Below, one piece after another: positions 1-6,847 of a stretch of 10,092 nt of DNA; the first letter of the stretch is position 1, and each line of letters begins with the position of its first letter. The position numbers and the translations under genes are program-made. The notes under the pieces were generated by a model. It saw only the letters and a list, made by a program, of their open reading frames with translations. It was not told where the DNA came from and searched no databases. Origin of the DNA: Comamonadaceae bacterium (GTDB lineage: Bacteria; Pseudomonadota; Gammaproteobacteria; Burkholderiales; Burkholderiaceae_C); NCBI GenBank assembly GCA_947466165.1, contig CANIDW010000026.1, forward strand, positions 1-10,092, given 5' to 3'.

Positions 1-509
1 AAGGCAGTAGAAGAATCAAGTCGACCGATATCTAAATTTTTGGCAATCCCCAAAGCTTTATGTTGCGGCACTTCAATACCATTGGCCTCTAAAAAACTAA
101 CACTGAAACCATTAATTTCATCGGTCCAAGGAGCACAAAATGCAAGTCGTTTCACACCTAATAAATTGAGCGCTTCAATCGTGGCAGTTGCTGCAGTAGT
201 AGCAGGTTTATCAGATGCATCTTCCATTATTTTCTTTAGTACTTGATCGTAACCAAGGCCTTTGCGCGATGAAGGTGCAGTTAAGCCGAGTAAGAGAACA
301 TCCACATCTGCATCCGCCAGCATTGCAGATCCCTCATCTAACTTCTCCACGATTTTGATCGTCGATTCGGCTTCAACGTGAGTGAGTTTTAAACGTGAAA
401 TATGTAAAGATGTGTTTCTTGGTAGGGCAGCACAAAACTCGCGCTCTTGAACAGTATTCGAAGATGGAATTAAAGAGCCAATACGTTTGAATACCTGACT
501 ATTGGCCAT
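1..509 (-). CDS. Asp/Glu racemase / maleate isomerase / arylmalonate decarboxylase superfamily protein, partial (C-terminus outside window)
   Basis: Reading leftward from an ATG at 509-507, the frame stays open to the window edge and gives 169 residues; the family is about 240 long, so roughly 70 C-terminal residues are missing. The start is well supported: an AAGGAG ribosome binding site lies 8 bases upstream (518-523). The N-terminus has the family-like segment GSLIPSSNT (residues 11-19). Residues 75-84 (GLTAPSSRKG) align with the first active-site loop of arylmalonate decarboxylase (AMDase), where racemases and maleate isomerases carry their first catalytic cysteine. Here that position is Leu76, followed by Thr77, so a two-cysteine racemase mechanism looks unlikely. 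The second cysteine site lies outside the window. It resembles the next gene upstream (607-1323) over its first 45 residues but is clearly diverged. It is more A+T-rich than the genes on the right (about 38-40% G+C in sampled lines). Superfamily membership is firm; the reaction is unknown, with a decarboxylase or isomerase of a small dicarboxylate possible. Confidence 0.85.
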   Translation of the reverse strand, partial: MANSQVFKRIGSLIPSSNTVQEREFCAALPRNTSLHISRLKLTHVEAESTIKIVEKLDEGSAMLADADVDVLLLGLTAPSSRKGLGYDQVLKKIMEDASDKPATTAATATIEALNLLGVKRLAFCAPWTDEINGFSVSFLEANGIEVPQHKALGIAKNLDIGRLDSSTA

Positions 510-517
510 TTTTATGA

Positions 518-523
518 CTCCTT
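518..523 (-). promoter_or_regulatory. Ribosome binding site of the partial racemase-family gene
   Basis: The minus strand reads AAGGAG here, 8 bases before the ATG at 509-507. It is the strongest Shine-Dalgarno match I found in the window and fixes the start of the left-edge gene, which follows a 97-base gap and so may need independent initiation. Confidence 0.75.
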
Positions 524-550
524 GATAATTTTTTTGACGGCTGATTCAAG

Positions 551-577
551 TGCGATGTGCAACGTTGACCAATCGCA
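551..577. repeat. Short inverted repeat in the gap between the two racemase-family genes
   Basis: TGCGAT (551-556) and ATCGCA (572-577) are perfect inverted copies separated by 15 bases, and the spacer holds an 8-base palindrome, CAACGTTG (560-567). On the transcribed strand this could fold into a small stem-loop, or it could be a regulator's operator. It is not followed by a T-run on the minus strand until a 7-base run nearer the next gene, so a classical terminator is doubtful. Six-base arms can occur by chance. Confidence 0.3.
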
Positions 578-606
578 ATAAGGCTGAGAATTTTTTGCAT
601 TAGATG

Positions 607-1323
607 TCAGCCTACGGGCATTTCAGCGAGCAACTTGCCGTAGCCCTGAATTTTTTCAATTCCCTGAACCGCCTGCACGCAAGCCCAAGCCGCAACTTGA
701 TTGGTTGTGACAATCGGAATGCCAAATTCCTTTTCCCAAGCATCAATAAAATTCATGACGTGATACGCGCCACCGGCAACAATCATGGCATCTGGCTTCA
801 GCTTTGCTTGCTCCGCCAGAGTCTTTCTCGCTAGTTCTGGCCCAAGGTGAGTAATTGCATTTGGATCTGTCATATTAAAAGATGACACATCAGCGAATTG
901 AAGACTGTGAACCCTTTCGAAATATTTCTGTCCACGCTGAACCAAATCCTTGTTGTATGGCGATAGCAGCGTAACCCGCTTAGCATTTAAAGCCTTCAAC
1001 GCACGGCCTATAGCAAAAGCAGTGGTGTGAGCGGGTACGTTTGCAATTCTCCGAATCCGCGCAACCATGGTTGACTCATAGTCTTCATCACCATAAAAAC
1101 TTGCAGCAGTTTGGAGAACAACAATAGCGGCGGGTTTAATGCTTCCCAAAAGCTCCGACTGATAGTCGATGTCGGCATCATGTTCGCGCCATCCCACCTG
1201 GTCAACTGAGCTGACTTTTAAGCGCGCAAAATGCACCTGGTAGCTTTTGGGCAGAACCCTGTTCATATCTATTTCGACAGCTGTGTTGGCCGAAGGGATG
1301 AGCATTCCAAGGGTATGAATCAT
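607..1323 (-). CDS. Arylmalonate decarboxylase-like / maleate isomerase-family protein lacking the conserved catalytic cysteines
   Basis: A complete 238-residue protein, the normal length for the cytoplasmic Asp/Glu racemase, maleate isomerase and AMDase superfamily. It starts with GMLIPSANT (residues 6-14). Residues 71-78 (QTAASFYG) match the AMDase dioxyanion-hole loop, remembered as G-T-S-L-S-F-Y, and the end (IPIVTTNQVAAW, then GYGKLL) matches the AMDase C-terminus. Racemases use two cysteines and AMDase one, the latter in an SCGG motif. Here residues 181-185 read IVAGG, so Ala183 replaces that cysteine, and Gln71 stands at the first site. The only cysteine is Cys215, in the C-terminal helix region. 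The protein may be inactive, non-catalytic, or use different chemistry. Its ATG at 1323-1321 is 10 bases after the stop of the binding-protein gene, with no strong ribosome binding site, which suggests co-translation. Family is secure; function is not. Confidence 0.88.
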   Translation of the reverse strand: MIHTLGMLIPSANTAVEIDMNRVLPKSYQVHFARLKVSSVDQVGWREHDADIDYQSELLGSIKPAAIVVLQTAASFYGDEDYESTMVARIRRIANVPAHTTAFAIGRALKALNAKRVTLLSPYNKDLVQRGQKYFERVHSLQFADVSSFNMTDPNAITHLGPELARKTLAEQAKLKPDAMIVAGGAYHVMNFIDAWEKEFGIPIVTTNQVAAWACVQAVQGIEKIQGYGKLLAEMPVG

Positions 1324-1333
1324 TACAAGTATC

Positions 1334-2320
1334 TCAATCGATTTTAATTCTGGCGGCCGTGATCAATTTTTGCCATTTCATTAATTCCAAGCCAATAAAT
1401 GAATTTAATTCTTCCGGGGAACTACCAATAGGATGTGCGCCGGCACGTAACAGCGATTCTTTAGCTTGTGGAGTACCAAGAACTTTAACAAAAGCATTTT
1501 TCAACAGGTTGATCGTTGCGCTTGGAGTTCCGACAGGTGCCACTATTCCAATCCAGTCTGCCACTTCAAAATCTTGCAAACCGGATTCGGAAACCGTAGG
1601 AACATTCGGCAAACTGGGATCTCTCTTTAATGTTGTCACTGCCAATGGAATCAACCGACCTGCTTGTATTTGCTGAAAAGCAGAAGGTACCGCCGCAAAC
1701 TGAAGGGTTGTGACCCCACCGAGCAGGGCGGCAATGGACTCGCCCCCGCTTTTGTAGGGGATGTGGATCATCTGAGTTCCGGATATATGATTAAAAAGCT
1801 CTGCAGCTAAGTGTGGTGTGCTTGCATTACCAGCAGATCCGTAGTTGATGGATTTTGGATTTGCTTTTGCATATGCAATCAATTCTTTGATAGATCTGAC
1901 AGGGAAACTGGGGTGAACAACGATCACCAAGGGCACCTTTGCGATCAAAGTAACTGACGAAAAATCTTTCTCGGTATTAAAGGGAATCTTGCTCATCAGC
2001 GCTGGATTTGCGGCAAATGATGTATTGGCCACTCCCAAGACGTAGCCATCAGGATTTGCTTTTGCAACCTGATTCATGCCAATCGTTGCGCCTCCTCCAG
2101 GCCTATTTTCAATGATCACCGGTTGACCGATTTGTTCGGAAAGCGCGGGCGCTAGAAGTCGCATTACGACGTCATTCGAGCCTCCGGGTGCGAAGGGTAC
2201 TACCACCTTTACCTGCCGTATGGGAAAGTCATCCGCAGCAAAAACCATTGCGCGGGTGCCCACTACGAAAAAGCTGAAAACTAAAACTGATAGCTTTAAA
2301 TATTTTTGAAAATGATTCAT
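1334..2320 (-). CDS. Bug/TctC-family tripartite tricarboxylate transporter substrate-binding protein
   Basis: A 328-residue periplasmic solute-binding protein, the usual length for the Bug (Bordetella uptake gene) family. Residues 1-29 form a Sec signal peptide: Lys7 and Lys9, a hydrophobic stretch (about 11-20), and a VFAAD segment with cleavage likely after Ala28 or Ala29. The mature part opens with the hallmark VVPFAPGGSND (40-50), followed by ENRPGGGATIG (71-81), both typical of the ligand-binding cleft. Bug proteins bind small carboxylates such as citrate, glutamate, nicotinate or aromatic acids. No membrane partners (TctA/TctB) are visible, as is common for this hugely expanded family in Burkholderiales, so it may borrow a distant transporter or act as a sensor. 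An AAGGA site 5 bases upstream (2326-2330) supports the ATG. The two racemase-family genes follow directly, so its ligand may be their substrate; that is inference from position. Ligand unknown. Confidence 0.93.
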   Translation of the reverse strand: MNHFQKYLKLSVLVFSFFVVGTRAMVFAADDFPIRQVKVVVPFAPGGSNDVVMRLLAPALSEQIGQPVIIENRPGGGATIGMNQVAKANPDGYVLGVANTSFAANPALMSKIPFNTEKDFSSVTLIAKVPLVIVVHPSFPVRSIKELIAYAKANPKSINYGSAGNASTPHLAAELFNHISGTQMIHIPYKSGGESIAALLGGVTTLQFAAVPSAFQQIQAGRLIPLAVTTLKRDPSLPNVPTVSESGLQDFEVADWIGIVAPVGTPSATINLLKNAFVKVLGTPQAKESLLRAGAHPIGSSPEELNSFIGLELMKWQKLITAARIKID

Positions 2321-2325
2321 AACAA

Positions 2326-2330
2326 TCCTT
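2326..2330 (-). promoter_or_regulatory. Ribosome binding site of the Bug-family gene
   Basis: The minus strand reads AAGGA, 5 bases before the ATG at 2320-2318, supporting that start. The 80-base gap to the right (2321-2400) is A+T-rich, but I could not find a promoter with good -35 and -10 boxes in it. Confidence 0.65.
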
Positions 2331-2400
2331 GTTGAGTGTTAAAAGTTAATCAATTGGTCACATTGAGATTTTCATAATTCTTCACAATGTTGTCTTCGTA

Positions 2401-3123
2401 TCAAACCATCCCGCCGTTCGGTTGGATCACTTGCCCGTGGATCCACGATGCCTTGCCGGAAGCCAAGAAGCTCACGACATCGGCAATTTCATCCGGTGTG
2501 CCTATCCGATTGAATGGGCTCATCCCAGCGGCCTTGGCTTTGGCCTCGTCGGTCTTGCCGGCGCGGAATAAATCGGTGTCCACCGGTCCTGGTGCTACCG
2601 CGTTGACGCGCACGCCACGGCCGGCCAACTCCTTGGCCATGGAGCGAATCAAGCTTTCGACCGCCGCCTTTGTTGCCGTGTAGGGGCCACCCCCCGGAAT
2701 GCCAACCCGTACCATGGATGTGGTCAACGCAATAATATTGCCGCCGTCAAGCACATGCTGTGCCGCTGCGCTCAGCACATTGAATGCGCCAACGATGTTG
2801 ACTTCCACAAGTTGGCGAAAAGACTCCGGTTTGAATTGCGCCAAGGGACCAGGCGGCACGTTGATGCCGGCGTTAGCAACCACGCAAGATGGCAGTGCAC
2901 CAAAGTCACGAGCCACATCTGCAAAAGCTTGAGCCACCTGAGCTGAATTGCAAATATCTACTGCATAACCTTTGATACGAGATCCGCCCATATTGGCTGG
3001 GAGGTTGGGGGCGCTACTTACATACGTGTAGGCGACGTCGTAGCCGGACTCGGCCAGTTTATGAACACAGGCGGCACCAATGCCGCGTGTGCCTCCGAAT
3101 ACAAGTGCTATCTTTTTGGTCAT
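2401..3123 (-). CDS. Short-chain dehydrogenase/reductase (SDR family, classical type)
   Basis: A 240-residue NAD(P)-dependent oxidoreductase of normal classical-SDR length. The N-terminal Rossmann motif GGTRGIG spans residues 10-16, the structural NAG motif is at 84-86, and the catalytic YTATK has Tyr148 and Lys152. The catalytic serine is probably Ser136 (in LTTSMVR), but it sits 12 residues before the tyrosine rather than the usual 13; Thr135 is at the usual distance. NAVAPGPVDTD (174-184) and the closing IHGQVIQPNGG (228-238) are standard for 3-oxoacyl-ACP reductase-like SDRs. It most likely interconverts a hydroxyl and a carbonyl on a pathway intermediate. Thr12-Arg13 inside the glycine loop may favour NADP, but this is weak. 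An AAGGA site lies 6 bases upstream (3130-3134), and the gene begins 23 bases after the ThDP enzyme stops. One sampled line reaches 70% G+C, far above the genes to its left. Substrate unknown. Confidence 0.93.
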   Translation of the reverse strand: MTKKIALVFGGTRGIGAACVHKLAESGYDVAYTYVSSAPNLPANMGGSRIKGYAVDICNSAQVAQAFADVARDFGALPSCVVANAGINVPPGPLAQFKPESFRQLVEVNIVGAFNVLSAAAQHVLDGGNIIALTTSMVRVGIPGGGPYTATKAAVESLIRSMAKELAGRGVRVNAVAPGPVDTDLFRAGKTDEAKAKAAGMSPFNRIGTPDEIADVVSFLASGKASWIHGQVIQPNGGMV

Positions 3124-3146
3124 GTGAAATCCTTAAACATAAAAAA

Positions 3147-4925
3147 TCAGGCGACGTACGGTTTTCCGTAAACAGGTTCTTTGAAGGCTGTAGGCGGCAG
3201 CTGCCATGTCCCAGTTGACGGTGGCCTGATTTCCGCATCTACGTGCACATCTATGACGCAAGGTCGCTTATTTCGCAAGGCTTGCTCCACAGCAGGGCCC
3301 AACTCGTTTGGCCGTGTGACGGTGTAACCATCTGCACCGCAAGCTCTGGCCCAAGCGGCGAAGTCGGGGTTGTAGCGCTCACCGGTTTCACCTTTGTAAA
3401 AGGCTGTCCCGATTTCACGACCATTGAACAACCCGTGTTGAATGTCCCGGATCGCTCCCCATGCAAAGTTGTTCCAGACAATCCAGACCACCGGCAAGTT
3501 GTATTCGACCGCAGTGCATAAAACATAGGGGGCCATGGTGAAACCGCCGTCACCAACCACCGCAACACAAGGACGGTCAGGAGCCGCCAGCTGCGCGCCC
3601 ATGACGCCGCAGACGCCAAAGCCCATTGAAGAATAGCCCCAGCTATTGAGCATGCTCTGAGGACGCTTGGATTTCCAAAACTGCATGAACCAGTTGTGGT
3701 GAACACCGGAATCCAGCGCCAGGATCACATCATCAGGCAATATTTTTTGCAGCGTACCGACCACGAACTCAGGACGCAAGGGGTTGGTTGAGTCACCGAA
3801 ATGCGGCCGCACAAAGGCTTCCCACTCCGCTTGCCAGCCCTGAACCTGTGCCCGCCACGAAGCGTAGCGGCTGGCTTCAATGCCAGGGCGTTGTGGCAGT
3901 GTTGCCAGCAACTGCTGCGTGAAAACTTTGATGTCAGCAATGATGCCAAGCGTGGGCGGGTAGTTGCGACCCAGCTCCTGCGGGTCAATGTCAACGTGTA
4001 CCAACTTGGTTTTCGGGAAATTCCACGAGTATCCCGGGTGCCAGCTGGATGAGCTGCGGTCATCAAACCGAGTGCCCAGCGTGATCACCAGATCTGCTCG
4101 ACGACCAGCCTCGTTGGCTGGGTAGGCGCCATTGCGACCGATAAAACCCAACGCCAAAGGGTGATCCCCCGAAATACAACCCATACCATTCGGCGAGGTG
4201 ATGACGGGGATGCCCAAGCGGTCAGCCAGCGAAGTGATCTCGGGGCCCGCTTCAGACAAGGTCGCACCATGGCCGATAAATAACACGGGGTGGTGTGCAG
4301 CAGCCAGCAAGTCCAACGTTGTCGCGACGTCTAAATCACTAGCACCTGGGCGATGTGCCAGGTGAAGATGCGATGGTGGCGGCAGCTCGACGTCAGCCTC
4401 TTCTTGATAGACGTTGTAAGGAATATCGATGTTCACCGGGCCTGGGCGACCAGTGACCATGGTATCCATTCCTTGCCTTAAAGCCAGCGGCAACATGTCG
4501 ACCCGTGTGGGTTGAAAAGCGCGTTTGACCACCGGGCGGAGCACCTGCGCAAAGTCTGCCTGGTTGTGCGTGTAAAGCTCTTGGAAAGGTGCCCGGTTGT
4601 GCTGCGAAGTCGGGACGTTAGAGGTGATTGCCATGAAGGCCGATGAGTCAGACAGTGCGGTGGCCAGGGACATCACCATATTGGCCGATCCAGGGCCTGT
4701 CGACGTTAGCGTCACCACTGGTTTGTGCTTGACCCTGAAGTAGGCATCGGCCATGTGACCGGCACATTGCTCATGTCGCGGCGAGACCAACTTGATCTTG
4801 TCCCGCACGTCATAAAGTGCATCCAGAATTCCCACGTTACCGTGGCCGCATATGCCAAACACATAAGGCACTTTTTCCTGAATAAGGTATTCGGCGATCA
4901 GTTCGCCACCTTTCATTTTTGCCAT
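3147..4925 (-). CDS. Thiamine diphosphate-dependent enzyme, acetolactate synthase / 2-oxo acid decarboxylase superfamily
   Basis: A 592-residue cytoplasmic enzyme with the three-part layout of this superfamily: the Pyr domain (about 5-175), a central domain (about 195-345) and the PP domain (about 385-565). The catalytic glutamate that activates the cofactor is Glu52 in RHEQCAGHMADAY. The metal and diphosphate site is GDG (458-460) followed after 24 residues by Asn485-Asn486. The SMGFG segment (433-437) matches the MGYG of acetolactate synthases that holds the cofactor in its V shape. The central VHVDIDPQELG (309-319) is also ALS-like. Its setting between aldehyde and alcohol dehydrogenase genes, without an ilvN small subunit, argues for catabolic work: cleaving or decarboxylating a 2-oxo acid or a hydroxyacyl compound, rather than valine synthesis. 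Benzoylformate decarboxylase-like, lyase-like or ALS-like roles are all possible. The nearest Shine-Dalgarno match, AAGGA at 4936-4940, sits a rather long 10 bases from the ATG; Met4 is an alternative start. Confidence 0.92.
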   Translation of the reverse strand: MAKMKGGELIAEYLIQEKVPYVFGICGHGNVGILDALYDVRDKIKLVSPRHEQCAGHMADAYFRVKHKPVVTLTSTGPGSANMVMSLATALSDSSAFMAITSNVPTSQHNRAPFQELYTHNQADFAQVLRPVVKRAFQPTRVDMLPLALRQGMDTMVTGRPGPVNIDIPYNVYQEEADVELPPPSHLHLAHRPGASDLDVATTLDLLAAAHHPVLFIGHGATLSEAGPEITSLADRLGIPVITSPNGMGCISGDHPLALGFIGRNGAYPANEAGRRADLVITLGTRFDDRSSSSWHPGYSWNFPKTKLVHVDIDPQELGRNYPPTLGIIADIKVFTQQLLATLPQRPGIEASRYASWRAQVQGWQAEWEAFVRPHFGDSTNPLRPEFVVGTLQKILPDDVILALDSGVHHNWFMQFWKSKRPQSMLNSWGYSSMGFGVCGVMGAQLAAPDRPCVAVVGDGGFTMAPYVLCTAVEYNLPVVWIVWNNFAWGAIRDIQHGLFNGREIGTAFYKGETGERYNPDFAAWARACGADGYTVTRPNELGPAVEQALRNKRPCVIDVHVDAEIRPPSTGTWQLPPTAFKEPVYGKPYVA

Positions 4926-4948
4926 GTCAGCTTTTTCCTTTTAAGGGT

Positions 4949-6406
4949 TCAGGTGGTGATCGTGATGATGCGCTCTTCAGTCATCTCGCGCACAGAATAA
5001 TGCGGACCTTCACGGCCAAAGCCGCTGTCTTTGGAGCCGCCGTAAGGCATGAGGTCAACCCGGGAGCTAGACGTCTCGTTGATGTGAACCCCGCCAACTT
5101 CAATTCTCTGCGCTGCCTTGATCGCATCCCCAAGCCGGTTAGTAAACAGTCCCGTGGCCAAGCCAAAGGGCGTTGCGTTCACGCGCTCGATCGCTTGATC
5201 CAGCGTTTTAAACGGTACGATGCAAACGACTGGTCCAAAAATCTCGCAGCACCCGACCTGCATGCTGGGGTTGATGTTCGTTAGCAAGGTGGGCGGTATC
5301 ACCGCACCTACGCGCGGGCCGCCGACCAAGCGCCGCGCGCCAGCGGCGATAGCTTCATTGACCCAGTTTTCGATGCGGACCGCGGCCCCTTCGCTGATCA
5401 CAGGGCCGACGAACGTTTTAGGATCCTGTGGGTCGCCAAATTGCAAGGATTGGACCAGCGGCGTCAGCTTGGCCTCGACCTCCGCTTGCAAGGATTCGTG
5501 CACCAGCAAGAGCTGCACAGAGGTGCAGACTTGCCCGGCTTTTCGGTAGCCCGCATTGATCACTTTAGGTAAGGCCATATCGAGTTTGGCGTCATCACAA
5601 AGGATGGTGAAAGCGATCGATCCCAACTCCATCTGCGTACGACGTAAGCCCGCGGCTTGTTGAATTTTTCGTCCCACTTCGGTACTGCCGGTGAACGCAA
5701 AAAAACGCACACGTTCATCGTCTTGCAGAAGCTTCACCACCTCGGCGCTGCCGTGCAGAACGGACAAAAATCCTTTTGGCATACCCGCATCGATCAGCAC
5801 CTCAGCTAGCTTGCACGCTGTCAAAGGGGTTTGAGTTGATGGTTTGAGAATGACCGCATTGCCCGCGGCAAATGCCGGAGCCACCTTATGAGTGACGGTG
5901 TTGAGTGGTGAGTTAAAAGGGGTGATGGCCGCCACCACTCCAAGCGGAACCCGGATGGTAAAACCCATGCGGCCTACCTGCCCAGGCGCTCCGTCTAAGG
6001 GAATCACATCACCGACCATGCGACGTGCTTCCTCAGCCGAAAGCCTTAGGGTCTGAATGCAGCGCTTGGTTTCGCCCGTTGCATCTGTAAGGGTAAAGCC
6101 CGCTTCTAGTTGCATTGTGCTCACAAAATCTGCAATTCGTTCTTCAACCAAGATAGCAGCTCGCTCAAGTACCGCTCCCCGGTCATAGGCGAGCATCGGA
6201 CCTTTTCTAAAAGCAGCGTAGGCTGCGTCGATAGTCTGCCGAACTTGCGTTGCATCGGCAGCGCCAATCGTTGCTATCGCTTGCAACCGAAATTTATCTT
6301 GCAGCGTTGCGCGTTGACCCGCGCCATCGACCCATTCGCCATCAATCAGTAACCGAACCTGAGATGGTTTTGTTTTATCTGCAATCGTAGAAGCGTGTCG
6401 GTCCAT
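4949..6406 (-). CDS. NAD(P)-dependent aldehyde dehydrogenase
   Basis: About 485 residues, the usual length of the aldehyde dehydrogenase superfamily, which oxidises aldehydes to carboxylic acids in the cytoplasm. Counting from the ATG at 6406, the oxyanion-hole asparagine is Asn165 (TPFNSPLN), the cofactor loop GSTEVG is at 240-245, the general base is Glu260 (MELG), the nucleophile is Cys294 (GQVCTSVQ), and Glu388 lies in the CEIFGP motif. The segment ELGSIAFTIL replaces the common ELGGKNP, and with GQVCTSVQ points to a subgroup that includes succinate-semialdehyde, lactaldehyde and phosphonoacetaldehyde-type enzymes. The ATG shares a base with the cupin stop codon (TGATG); an in-frame TTG one codon earlier (6409) also fits, and a GAGGA site at 6416-6420 serves either. 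It most likely oxidises the aldehyde made by the ThDP enzyme encoded 23 bases downstream. Substrate and cofactor preference are unknown. Confidence 0.93.
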   Translation of the reverse strand: MDRHASTIADKTKPSQVRLLIDGEWVDGAGQRATLQDKFRLQAIATIGAADATQVRQTIDAAYAAFRKGPMLAYDRGAVLERAAILVEERIADFVSTMQLEAGFTLTDATGETKRCIQTLRLSAEEARRMVGDVIPLDGAPGQVGRMGFTIRVPLGVVAAITPFNSPLNTVTHKVAPAFAAGNAVILKPSTQTPLTACKLAEVLIDAGMPKGFLSVLHGSAEVVKLLQDDERVRFFAFTGSTEVGRKIQQAAGLRRTQMELGSIAFTILCDDAKLDMALPKVINAGYRKAGQVCTSVQLLLVHESLQAEVEAKLTPLVQSLQFGDPQDPKTFVGPVISEGAAVRIENWVNEAIAAGARRLVGGPRVGAVIPPTLLTNINPSMQVGCCEIFGPVVCIVPFKTLDQAIERVNATPFGLATGLFTNRLGDAIKAAQRIEVGGVHINETSSSRVDLMPYGGSKDSGFGREGPHYSVREMTEERIITITT

Positions 6407-6792
6407 CAATTCATTTCCTCATCATCCATTGCTGGCGTGGTGATTACCAGAAACACTAAGCCGTTGGTTCCGGTGTTGGTGAAGCTGTGTCGGATACCGG
6501 GTGGCACATAAACATAGTCATGCGGACGCATCAAATGTCGTTCATCATCTAGGGTCAAAACACCTTCACCTTCGAGTACGTAATAAACCTGTTCCTGCAC
6601 CTTATGCACGTGTTCTTGCACGTAAGCTGCTGGTGCATATCGTGAAATCCGGAAGTCAATTCGGGAGCTACCAACATTTTCCGGGGCAGCCAGCGCTTTT
6701 GACAGAGCGCCACCAAAGTGACCTGGATATTCCCGCCACGCGATATTGGCCATTTTTTCAACCAGGGCTTGAGGTGCATTTTTTTGTTTCAT
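6406..6792 (-). CDS. Small single-domain cupin protein
   Basis: A 128-residue protein with one cupin barrel. Motif 1 supplies His61, His63 and Glu67 (HVHKVQE), and motif 2 is PPGIRHSFTN (97-106) with His102 as the fourth metal ligand. All four usual ligands are present, so it can probably bind a metal such as iron, manganese, zinc or nickel. Single-domain cupins act as isomerases, decarboxylases, dioxygenases, or small ligand-binding proteins, and the fold alone does not tell which. The TGA stop overlaps the start of the aldehyde dehydrogenase by one base, so the two are probably translated together and may work on the same compound. The ATG at 6792-6790 has only a weak upstream purine stretch. 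The acidic tail (DDEEMN, 123-128) is unremarkable. Confidence 0.9.
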   Translation of the reverse strand: MKQKNAPQALVEKMANIAWREYPGHFGGALSKALAAPENVGSSRIDFRISRYAPAAYVQEHVHKVQEQVYYVLEGEGVLTLDDERHLMRPHDYVYVPPGIRHSFTNTGTNGLVFLVITTPAMDDEEMN

Positions 6793-6847
6793 GGTGTTTT
6801 CAATTCAATGTAAAAAAAGTGTTGCTGAAAGGATGCCTAGAGAGTAC

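Noticed and set aside
604..834. Plus-strand open frame opposite the AMDase-like gene
   Set aside because: It lies antisense within a clear family gene, has no recognisable protein features and no sensible context. The same holds for other plus-strand frames, for example at 3243-3521, 4919-5284 and 6501-6875.
2321..2400. Possible promoter for the Bug-family gene in the A+T-rich 80-base gap
   Set aside because: TTGTGA-like and A+T-rich hexamers exist but no pair has acceptable -35/-10 sequence and spacing; only the ribosome binding site is convincing.
3251..3706. Minus-strand 151-codon frame within the ThDP enzyme gene
   Set aside because: It is an out-of-frame shadow of the well-supported 592-residue gene, which keeps all its motifs.
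6812..6818. Run of seven T on the minus strand between the LivMGF and cupin genes, a possible terminator
   Set aside because: No G+C-rich stem precedes it on the transcribed strand, so an intrinsic terminator is not supported.
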